Origin: an uncultured Ruminiclostridium sp.
GTDB lineage: Bacteria > Bacillota > Clostridia > Oscillospirales > Ruminococcaceae
Direction of reading: 5' to 3'
Length of the DNA stretch: 64,000 nt
Assembly: GCA_934490165.1 (NCBI GenBank)
Contig: CAKSTB010000004.1
Span: 87,897-151,896, forward strand
The notes beneath the pieces are model-generated. The model worked only from the letters and a program-made list of their open reading frames with translations. It had not been told where the DNA came from and searched no databases. This document shows positions 58,247 through 64,000 of this stretch, one piece after another (position 1 is the stretch's first letter; the number at the start of each line of letters is the position of its first letter). The translations under genes and the position numbers were made by a program.

Positions 58247-59374
58247 ATGCGTAACGAAAAAATCCAACTTATTATAAATGATATACGCTCCTCTCTTCCC
58301 CTCTATCTGCTGATATTCTGTCAGCTTCTGCTTGTATTCTATGTTGTGAGCTCGGGCTGTGATTTTTTATCCGAGGCAGGAAACAACACTGCCGCTCAGG
58401 ATATTTCGTATGACAGCCGCAACGATAATTATTATGTCAAATCGAAAACGGACGATGAAATCAGAATGGCAATTTCGGGCGAAACAAACGAGCTTTCATA
58501 TTACATAGGTGCAAACTACAAAACCGTAGACTTTGCATATCTTGACAGTCTTGTATACGGCGATAACATATCGGGAGATATTTATGATGTGTACGGAGTA
58601 ACTCCCGCTTTTTTCGATTATTACAATATAACGGTCGAACAGGGCAGACTGTTCTCCGATAATGAATATGGTGGTGACGGCAATAACATTCCCGTTGTAG
58701 TCGGAAGCACAGCCGCAGACGGATATTCGGTAGGAGATAAATATCTCGATAAATACGAAATAGTCGGCATTCTGAAGCCCGGACAATATACATATATGGT
58801 ATCGTACGGCGATATGGAGGCAACATCTGTTGACGCGGCAGTATATATGCCGATAATGAGCACGGAATTTCTTAAAGAAAACGGTATCGATTACCCCACA
58901 TTGCTTATTTTCGCGGAAAATAAAAACGCACTTTCGGCGATCAACGAAAAAGCCGCAGAGCTCGGCATTTACGGCTATAATTTCATTTCAATAAACGATA
59001 TGATAAAACAGCGCTCCGATACATTTTTACAAAACAGCATAGTTATGATCATAATCGGGGCGATAATACTTGTGCTTTGTCTTCTGAGCCTTATCGAAAC
59101 GATGCTCACATATGTCAGAAAAAATATATCCGAGCTTCTGATACACGTCATATGCGGCGCTACAATAAACGATATTATTTTAAGGGTCGGAGCGGGAGCA
59201 TTTTTCGCGGTATTTTTAAGCGGCATGATAATGGCTGTAATCCTGCACACGTTGACAGCAACTATTGCGATAATTATTACCGGAATGATCGCTATAATCG
59301 TTTCTCTTATACCTGTTGTAACAACACTGAAAAAGAAGTCGCTTATAATCGCCGTTAAGGAGGAAAAGCTATGA
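58247..59374 (+). CDS. ABC transporter permease, FtsX/MacB-like, second
   Basis: 375 residues. N-terminal helix (LYLLIFCQLLLVFYVVSSG), an extracellular domain with a MacB-like periplasmic-core fold (YDVYGVTPAFFDYYNITVEQGR, VGDKYLDKYEIVGIL) and three C-terminal helices (SIVMIIIGAIILVLCLLSLIE, AGAFFAVFLSGMIMAVIL, IAIIITGMIAIIVSLIPVV). It would pair with the preceding permease as a heterodimer. The stop overlaps the ATPase start by 4 bases (ATGA), so the three are translated together. Confidence 0.88.
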   Translation: MRNEKIQLIINDIRSSLPLYLLIFCQLLLVFYVVSSGCDFLSEAGNNTAAQDISYDSRNDNYYVKSKTDDEIRMAISGETNELSYYIGANYKTVDFAYLDSLVYGDNISGDIYDVYGVTPAFFDYYNITVEQGRLFSDNEYGGDGNNIPVVVGSTAADGYSVGDKYLDKYEIVGILKPGQYTYMVSYGDMEATSVDAAVYMPIMSTEFLKENGIDYPTLLIFAENKNALSAINEKAAELGIYGYNFISINDMIKQRSDTFLQNSIVMIIIGAIILVLCLLSLIETMLTYVRKNISELLIHVICGATINDIILRVGAGAFFAVFLSGMIMAVILHTLTATIAIIITGMIAIIVSLIPVVTTLKKKSLIIAVKEEKL

Positions 59375-60048
59375 TAAGCGTAAAAAATCTCACAAGGAAT
59401 TTCTCATCGGGCGAGGCTGAGGTCAAGGCACTGAAAGGCGTAAGCTTTGATATAAACAGCGGCGAGCTTGTCGCGATAATCGGAAAAAGCGGAAGCGGAA
59501 AATCCACCCTGCTCAATATCCTCGGACTGCTCGATAAGCCGACAGGCGGCGAATACGCTATAAACGGCAAAAACGTATCTTCTGTCGGAGAAAAACAGCA
59601 AGCCGGGCTTCGCAATGCCGTTATCGGCTTTGTGATACAGGACTTTGCACTGGTCGAAAAATACACGGTAAAGCAAAACGTGCGCATACCTCTGATATAT
59701 TCAAAAAAACAGATCGACAAAGAAAAAGCGGTAAGGCTTGTTTTGCAGAAGGTCGGGCTGTCCGATAAGATATCGACCCCCGTATTCAAGCTTTCGGGCG
59801 GTCAGAAGCAAAGAACCGCTATTGCAAGAGCTATAGTAAACGAGCCTGAGATCATACTTGCGGACGAACCCACAGGCGCTCTTGACAGCGATACAGCCGA
59901 TGAGATAATGCGTATTTTTGAAACCCTCAGCCGCGAGGGTAAAACCGTCATTATAGTAACTCATGACAAGGATATCGCGTCACGCTGTAAAAGGATAATC
60001 GAGATATCGGACGGAGTTATAATAAGCGACAGGAAAAACGTAATCTAA
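59371..60048 (+). CDS. LolD/MacB-type ABC transporter ATPase
   Basis: 225 residues. Walker A AIIGKSGSGKSTLLNILGLLD, Q-loop VIQDFALVEKYTVKQNVRIP, signature LSGGQKQRTAIARAI, Walker B IILADEPTGALDSDTADEI, switch His VTHDKDIAS. The LDKPTGGEYAINGKNV and DEPTGALDS sequences are typical of MacB/LolD/FtsE-type ATPases working with FtsX-like permeases. The substrate is not shown by sequence; bacitracin- or peptide-type export/resistance modules (BceAB-like) have similar gene order but usually a single 600-residue permease and a two-component system, which are absent here. No terminator follows. Confidence 0.93.
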   Translation: MISVKNLTRNFSSGEAEVKALKGVSFDINSGELVAIIGKSGSGKSTLLNILGLLDKPTGGEYAINGKNVSSVGEKQQAGLRNAVIGFVIQDFALVEKYTVKQNVRIPLIYSKKQIDKEKAVRLVLQKVGLSDKISTPVFKLSGGQKQRTAIARAIVNEPEIILADEPTGALDSDTADEIMRIFETLSREGKTVIIVTHDKDIASRCKRIIEISDGVIISDRKNVI

Positions 60049-60087
60049 TCACCATAAATTTCATCTTATATTTAAAATTTCTCCGAA

Positions 60088-60094
60088 CATAATA
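60088..60094 (+). promoter_or_regulatory. Possible sigma-G/F -10 element before the SASP gene
   Basis: CATAATA, six of seven matches to the forespore -10 (CATACTA), about 50 bases before the ATG; the expected -35 (about 15-17 bases upstream) is only a weak TTATA-like match. Confidence 0.3.
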
Positions 60095-60144
60095 ATGTTG
60101 CAAGGTCAAAAAGGACCTGCAAAAAATTACGGAGGAAAACAACA

Positions 60145-60333
60145 ATGGCTAGTACTAATAAAAAGAACAAGGCAGCATTAAGCAGCATCAAGATGCAGGC
60201 CGCAAACGAAGTAGGCGTACCCCTTAAGGACAACGGTTACAACGGCGACCTTACTTCAAAGCAGGCAGGTTCAATCGGCGGTCAGATGGTAAAAAAGATG
60301 ATCGAATCTTACGAAATGTCAAACCAGCAGTAA
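60145..60333 (+). CDS. Small acid-soluble spore protein, alpha/beta type
   Basis: 62 residues. Family stretches: IKMQAANEVGVPLKDNG, YNGDLTSKQAGSIGGQMVKKMIE. These proteins coat spore DNA, shield it from UV and are degraded by the protease GPR in germination. The GPR cleavage Glu (family K-x-E followed by hydrophobic-Ala) reads KMQAANE here, so the P1 Glu is Gln and cleavage may be slower. Clear ribosome binding site ACGGAGGA, 9 bases before the ATG, and a hairpin terminator after it. Good evidence that the host forms spores. Confidence 0.93.
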   Translation: MASTNKKNKAALSSIKMQAANEVGVPLKDNGYNGDLTSKQAGSIGGQMVKKMIESYEMSNQQ

Positions 60334-60349
60334 CCTGAAATATCACAGT

Positions 60350-60381
60350 CGGTCCGATGCCATCAAAACGGCATCGGACCG
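60350..60381 (+). terminator. Terminator of the SASP gene
   Basis: CGGTCCGATGCC, loop ATCAAAAC, GGCATCGGACCG: 12 bp perfect stem; tail ATTTATATT is T-rich only in part. Confidence 0.8.
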
Positions 60382-60462
60382 ATTTATATTCGCGATAATT
60401 AAAGCACCGCCTGTCGATGAAAGAAATCCGCCTAAAAAATTCAAAATGTGCAAAAAACATAT

Positions 60463-60490
60463 TGAACTTTTCGGCGAATAGTGCTATAAT
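60463..60490 (+). promoter_or_regulatory. Sigma-A promoter of ilvE
   Basis: TTGAAC, 16 bases, TATAAT. It gives a 5' leader of about 160 bases. Confidence 0.65.
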
Positions 60491-60531
60491 TTTCTTTGTA
60501 CAATTAGTCGGTACTGCAAGCAGGACATAGC

Positions 60532-60610
60532 TTTCCTTTAATTTTGCAAAGCTTTTGCTGAAAGGAAACGGCCATACGCTTGCACAAGGCAGACGAGCTG
60601 CCGCTATGGC
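60532..60610 (+). ncRNA. Two-hairpin leader upstream of ilvE
   Basis: Hairpin 1: TTTCCTTT (60532-60539) with AAAGGAAA (60561-60568), closed inside by GCAAA-GCT-TTTGC (60546-60558). Hairpin 2: GCCATA (60571-60576) with TATGGC (60605-60610), inside which GGCAG-ACGAG-CTGCC (60588-60602). The two lie back to back in the leader. They might regulate ilvE by attenuation or translation; no T-box signature or run of Ile/Leu/Val codons is present. Confidence 0.45.
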
Positions 60611-60656
60611 GGAAATAATGGCGATAAACTCGCTTCCAGGAAGGAATGGTTTTACA

Positions 60657-61721
60657 ATGGAAATCAAAATTGAAAAAACTAAAACACCTAAGGCAAAGCC
60701 CGTTGACGAAACAAAGCTCGGTTTCGGTCACATCTTTACTGATCATATGTTCATTATGGATTATGACGCAGGCAAGGGCTGGCATGACGCAAGAATAGTC
60801 CCCTACGGAGATATTTCACTTTCACCTGCCGCTATGGTTCTTCACTACGGTCAGGAGATCTTTGAGGGTATGAAGGCATACAGAACTCCCGACGGAAACA
60901 TTCAGTTCTTCCGTCCGGAAGAGAACTTCAAGAGAATGAACATCTCTGCCGAGCGTCTTGTTATCCCTCAGCTTAATGTTGACGACTGCTTACAGGCTCT
61001 TCACGAGCTCGTCAAGATAGATGCGGACTGGGTACCTCACACAGACGGTGCTTCACTTTACATACGTCCGTTCATATTCGCCGCTGATCCGTTCCTCGGT
61101 GTTCGCCCCGGCGAAAAGTACTACTTCATTATAATTATGTCACCCTCAGGCGCATATTACGCTTCAGGTCTTGACCCCGTTAATATCTATGTTGAAACAA
61201 ACTATGTCCGCGCAGTAAGAGGCGGTATGGGCTTCACAAAGACAGGCGGTAACTACGCCGCATCTCTCATCGGTCAGGACGAGGCTCACAAGCAGAACTA
61301 CTCACAGGTACTGTGGCTTGACGGTGTTGAGCGTAAGTACATTGAAGAAGTAGGCGCTATGAACATCTTCTTCGTAATCGACGGCGAGGTCGTTACTCCC
61401 GCACTCCAGGGCTCTATCCTTTCGGGTATCACAAGGAAGTCATCAATAGAACTTTGCAAGAAGTGGGGACTTAAGGTAAGCGAGAAGAGAATTACAATTC
61501 AGGAAATCGCAGACGCTTACGATGCAGGCAAGCTCAACGAAGTATTCGGTACAGGTACAGCCGCTGTTATCTCACCTGTAGGTCACTTAAAGTGGGGCGA
61601 TAAGGTAATGCTTATCAACGACAACAAGATAGGACCTATCTCTCAGCGTCTTTACGACACAATGACAGGTATGCAGTATGGCAAGCTCCCCGATGAAATG
61701 GGCTGGATTGAAAAGCTGTAA
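60657..61721 (+). CDS. ilvE: Branched-chain amino acid aminotransferase
   Basis: 354 residues, the class IIa (eukaryote-like) BCAT. Transaminates 2-oxo acids to Leu, Ile and Val with glutamate and PLP. Motifs: MDYDAGKGWHDARIVPYGDISLSPAAMVLHYGQEIFEGMKAY, catalytic-Lys region GGMGFTKTGGNYAASLIGQ, EEVGAMNIFFVIDGE, LSGITRKSSIELCKKWGL and FGTGTAAVISPVGHL. The ATG at 60657 follows AGGAAGGA; a possible TTG 34 codons upstream would translate the leader hairpins and is rejected. Highly expressed-type codon usage. Unlinked to the ilv-leu operon by 47 kb. Confidence 0.96.
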   Translation: MEIKIEKTKTPKAKPVDETKLGFGHIFTDHMFIMDYDAGKGWHDARIVPYGDISLSPAAMVLHYGQEIFEGMKAYRTPDGNIQFFRPEENFKRMNISAERLVIPQLNVDDCLQALHELVKIDADWVPHTDGASLYIRPFIFAADPFLGVRPGEKYYFIIIMSPSGAYYASGLDPVNIYVETNYVRAVRGGMGFTKTGGNYAASLIGQDEAHKQNYSQVLWLDGVERKYIEEVGAMNIFFVIDGEVVTPALQGSILSGITRKSSIELCKKWGLKVSEKRITIQEIADAYDAGKLNEVFGTGTAAVISPVGHLKWGDKVMLINDNKIGPISQRLYDTMTGMQYGKLPDEMGWIEKL

Positions 61722-61848
61722 GGCACAATAAATTCCGACCTTTCTGTACAGCAAAACGGTCGGGAACAAATGTTATATATTATATTTTAATCGGTACTTA
61801 ATAAACGCAGATAAGCACGACGATCATTTTGTTGTTCAAAACCCTTAT

Positions 61849-61899
61849 GGGGTCGCAGGGGCGTAGCCCCCGACAGGGATGAGGGGCGGTAGCCCCCAT
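61849..61899 (+). repeat. GC-rich dispersed repeat, partial copy 4
   Basis: GGGGTCGCAGGGGCGTAGCC then CCCGACAGGGATGAGGGGCG and GTAGCCCCC: the two GGGGC hairpins of copies 1-3 without the CCCCTTCCC part; same orientation as copy 1. Confidence 0.75.
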
Positions 61900-61903
61900 C
61901 TCT

Positions 61904-62039
61904 CCTCGGCACGGACGCCGAGGTTGCACGCCCAAAGGCTCTGTGCAGGATGCATACATACGGTTGAACTGAGTCGGTGCAGGACGCACCGACAACGAAC
62001 AACCGTGAATGCACCGATGCAGAGCCATCAAAGCGTGCA
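61904..62039. repeat. Palindromic hairpin cassette, locus 3
   Basis: CCTCGGC-ACGGAC-GCCGAGG (61904-61923), then a long imperfect hairpin at 61925-62039: GCACGC/GCGTGC, GGCTCTG/CAGAGCC, ACGGTTG/CAACCGT and, innermost, GTCGGTGC-AGGAC-GCACCGAC (61973-61993). The loop (GTCCT on the minus strand) is the same as in locus 2. It lies directly beside repeat copy 4. Confidence 0.7.
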
Positions 62040-62116
62040 CCCATAGTTAATTTGCAATTAAAAATGATACGCCGTGCACTGCTTTTAAATGCAAAACAGG
62101 AAAGGAAATTTCGCAC

Positions 62117-63493
62117 ATGAAAAACACAGAAAAAACCATGGATAAGCTGGTCGCTCTCTGTAAGGGCAGAGGCTTTATATATCCCGGCAGTGAGATATAC
62201 GGAGGACTTGCAAATACATGGGATTTCGGACCTCTCGGCGTTGAGCTGAAGAACAACATCAAGTCCGCATGGCGTAAAAAATTCATACAGGAGTGCAAGT
62301 ACAATGTAGGTCTTGACAGTGCTATCCTCATGAACCCTCAGACATGGGTAGCATCGGGTCACATCGGCGGATTTTCCGATCCCCTTATGGACTGCAAAGC
62401 TTGTAAGACACGTCACAGAGCCGATAATCTTATCGAGGACTTTGACGGCACAAACTGTGCAGGCTGGACAAACGAGCAGATGATGGACTATATCCGTGAA
62501 AAGGGTATCACCTGCCCCAACTGCGGCAAGGCTGATTTCACAGATATCAGACAGTTCAACCTTATGTTCAAGACATTCCAGGGTGTAACAGAGGACTCAA
62601 AGAGTGAGCTTTACCTCCGTCCCGAAACAGCACAGGGTATCTTCGTAAACTTTATGAATATCCAGCGTACTACCCGTAAAAAAGTACCTTTCGGCGTTGC
62701 ACAGGTAGGTAAGTCATTCAGAAACGAGATCACTCCCGGTAACTTCATCTTCCGTGTAAGAGAGTTTGAGCAGATGGAGCTTGAATTCTTCTGCAAGCCC
62801 GGCACAGACCTTGACTGGTTCTACTTCTGGAAGGACTACTGCAAGAAGTGGCTTCTGTCCCTCGGCATAAACGAAGAAAACTTAAGACTGCGCGATCACG
62901 ACCAGGAGGAGCTTTGCTTCTACTCAAAGGCTACTACAGACTTCGAGTACCTGTTCCCGTTTGGCTGGGGCGAGCTTTGGGGCGTTGCGGACAGAACCGA
63001 CTACGACCTTACACAGCACATCAAGACCAGCGGTCAGAAGATGGAATACTTCGATCCCGAAACAAACGAGAAGTATGTTCCTTACGTTATCGAGCCCTCG
63101 CTCGGTGTTGAGCGTCTGTTCCTTGCCGTTATCACAGAAGCATACGATGAAGAACAGCTTGAGGACGGCACAACAAGAAACGTTATGCACTTCCACCCTT
63201 ACCTTGCTCCCGTCAAAGCGGCAGTTCTGCCCCTGTCAAAGAAGCTTGCCGACAAGGCAGGCGAGATCGCAGACGAGCTTTCAAAGTACTTCTGCGTTGA
63301 CTATGACGATGCAGGCGCTATCGGCAAGAGATACAGAAGACAGGACGAGATCGGTACTCCCTTCTGCATCACATACGACTTCGACAGCGTTGAGGACGGT
63401 TGCGTAACAGTCCGTGAGCGCGACTCTATGAAGCAGGAAAGAATGCCTATCGCAGATGTAAAGAAGTACATTGAGGACAGAATTGCGTTCTGA
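62117..63493 (+). CDS. glyS: Glycyl-tRNA synthetase, single-chain (alpha2) type
   Basis: 458 residues; class II synthetase of the single-chain dimeric type. It charges tRNA-Gly in the cytoplasm. Motifs: KGRGFIYPGSEIYGGLANTWDFGPLGVELKNNIK (motif 1 region), zinc-type cysteines in CKACKTRHRAD and CPNCGKADFTD, motif 2 LYLRPETAQGIFVNF, SFRNEITPGNFIFRVREFEQMELEFF, and motif 3 in EPSLGVERLFLAVI; the C-terminal anticodon-binding domain starts near 370 (YLAPVKAAVLPL). ATG preceded by AGGAAAGGA; no second start needed. A strong terminator follows. Confidence 0.96.
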   Translation: MKNTEKTMDKLVALCKGRGFIYPGSEIYGGLANTWDFGPLGVELKNNIKSAWRKKFIQECKYNVGLDSAILMNPQTWVASGHIGGFSDPLMDCKACKTRHRADNLIEDFDGTNCAGWTNEQMMDYIREKGITCPNCGKADFTDIRQFNLMFKTFQGVTEDSKSELYLRPETAQGIFVNFMNIQRTTRKKVPFGVAQVGKSFRNEITPGNFIFRVREFEQMELEFFCKPGTDLDWFYFWKDYCKKWLLSLGINEENLRLRDHDQEELCFYSKATTDFEYLFPFGWGELWGVADRTDYDLTQHIKTSGQKMEYFDPETNEKYVPYVIEPSLGVERLFLAVITEAYDEEQLEDGTTRNVMHFHPYLAPVKAAVLPLSKKLADKAGEIADELSKYFCVDYDDAGAIGKRYRRQDEIGTPFCITYDFDSVEDGCVTVRERDSMKQERMPIADVKKYIEDRIAF

Positions 63494-63579
63494 TAAGACA
63501 AATAACAGGACTATAAAACAAAGCAACGGCATCGTGTATATTTAATATAACGACTTATAAACACGAACGTTTCAGTTAA

Positions 63580-63622
63580 AAACACCGGGAACAGTCTGTA
63601 AAAGACCGTTCCCGGTGTTTTT
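63580..63622. terminator. Terminator of glyS
   Basis: AAAACACCGGGAACAGTCT, loop GTAAA, AGACCGTTCCCGGTGTTTTT: about 18 bp stem with one mismatch and a T5 run; the symmetric A run may allow use by the convergent gene at 63710. Confidence 0.9.
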
Positions 63623-63709
63623 CATTACGCCTATGGCTCTATAGCAAAAGACAAAATACATCAGGATAATTCAGATTTTGCACATACTGTCATCTTATCT
63701 GTAAGATGA

Positions 63710-64000
63710 CTACGAGCGATCAATAAAAAATCGGATACCGTCAATGCGGTATTTACCCTCGCCAAAAAAGAAATAAGCGTAGCCGTCGATATTGTCGAGA
63801 AAGCCGGTGCTTTCTGCCAGTGGATCAAATTGCAGCAGCAGTTCCTCGTCCGTTTCATAGCCGGAGGAGGGAACACCGAACAAGCGAGTTCCGTCAAAAT
63901 CTTCATCGGCAGGCTCAAAGCTTATGAGCCAATCCTCGTTCAAATGAGCAAACTGCGGTTCCGCTTCGTTGAAATCATCCACAACGACATTCGGCTCGCC
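63710..64000 (-). CDS. C-terminal part of a protein, possibly YwqG/DUF1963-like, partial
   Basis: The frame is open to the last base of the window on the minus strand, so the gene starts beyond 64000; at least 96 residues are seen, beginning GEPNVVVDDFNEAEPQF and ending YRIDGIRFFIDRS. The stretch GVPSSGYETDEELLLQFDPLAES, then DGYAYFFFG, resembles the end of DUF1963 (YwqG) proteins, which carry a LLLQ-D...YFFI pattern. A GTG at 63982 has no ribosome binding site, which supports a longer gene. The assignment is weak and the function unknown. Confidence 0.5.
   Translation of the reverse strand, partial: GEPNVVVDDFNEAEPQFAHLNEDWLISFEPADEDFDGTRLFGVPSSGYETDEELLLQFDPLAESTGFLDNIDGYAYFFFGEGKYRIDGIRFFIDRS

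Larger units (their letters stand above)
61722..62116. other. ilvE-glyS intergenic region
   Basis: 395 bases. It holds a weak hairpin after ilvE (CCGACC/GGTCGG, 61735-61763, no T run), the partial GC-rich repeat and the hairpin cassette listed separately. An AT-rich block near 61773-61790 may contain the glyS promoter. No T-box leader (no GGGTGGNACCGCG-type sequence) precedes glyS. Confidence 0.6.

Noticed and set aside
59371..60048. BceAB-type peptide antibiotic resistance module
   Set aside because: There are two small permeases instead of one large one, and no adjacent histidine kinase and response regulator.
61722..61766. CCGACC/GGTCGG hairpin as the ilvE terminator
   Set aside because: A 6 bp stem with a 17-base loop and no T run; too weak to call.
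62047..62116. T-box leader before glyS
   Set aside because: No specifier-loop or GGGTGGNACCGCG antiterminator sequence was found; only palindromic repeats lie upstream.

Overview
The window reads as a chromosomal segment of a spore-forming, low-to-moderate GC Gram-positive anaerobe of the Clostridia. The Ruminococcus/[Eubacterium] siraeum-like gut Oscillospiraceae are my best guess, by inference only. Supporting signs are an alpha/beta small acid-soluble spore protein, the spore germination protein YpeB, class B sortases, lipoprotein glycoside hydrolases of families 74 and 26, a BspA-type leucine-rich repeat protein, strong AGGAGG ribosome binding sites, sigma-A promoters with 16-18 base spacers and a CIRCE heat-shock operator. 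No rRNA, tRNA, CRISPR array, transposase or prophage gene was found.

Layout. 1-3480 (minus): a type IV pilus/type II secretion-like operon (lipoprotein with transglutaminase fold, GspF/PilC-like protein, three pilin-like proteins, the last cut by the window edge). 3877-9685 (minus): branched-chain amino acid operon ilvB-ilvN-leuC-(Dabb)-leuD-(GNAT)-leuB from one clear promoter; ilvE lies far away at 60657. 9843-16681 (minus): an operon of pncC, four tandem class B sortases and a SpoIID/LytB-domain protein. 16892-19209 (minus): cysteine desulfurase and ThiI for tRNA 4-thiouridine. 19370-22871: ypeB, a stand-alone MsmK/UgpC-type sugar ABC ATPase and a DUF4830 protein. 22872-23857: about 1 kb of noncoding DNA made largely of palindromic repeats. 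23921-28598: divergent GH74 and GH26 lipoproteins for hemicellulose; the GH74 gene has a structured leader and a LacI/CcpA-like operator. 28669-33326 (minus): HrcA/CIRCE-controlled htpG and a UvrD/PcrA-like helicase. 33498-37230 (plus): sigma-like factor, membrane protein with a probable extracellular propeller, HD protein. 37520-43432: a 1970-residue secreted LRR plus fibronectin-III protein. 43659-47345: SpoU methyltransferase and a degenerate P-type ATPase-like protein. 47488-51132: a LacI-sensor/GGDEF/GGDEF-like/EAL protein. 51250-57064: AraC, LysR and TetR regulators, a chemoreceptor, a DUF4234 protein and a protein with an internal duplication. 57205-60048: ABC export/peptide-type transporter (two permeases and ATPase). 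60145-63493: SASP, ilvE, glyS. The window ends inside a minus-strand gene.

How it fits together. The window mixes housekeeping functions (branched-chain amino acids, tRNA thiolation, glycyl-tRNA, chaperone, helicase) with a large surface and environmental-sensing component: pilus-like operon, four sortases, lipoprotein hydrolases, a giant adhesin-like protein, c-di-GMP turnover tied to a sugar-binding-like domain, and a chemoreceptor. The most unusual parts are the four-sortase operon, the P-type ATPase-like protein that has lost its DKTGT and GDGxND signatures, the multi-branched RNA-like leader before the GH74 gene, and two dispersed palindromic DNA repeat families. One of these has compensating changes in its stems and near-constant TCCT-type loops.
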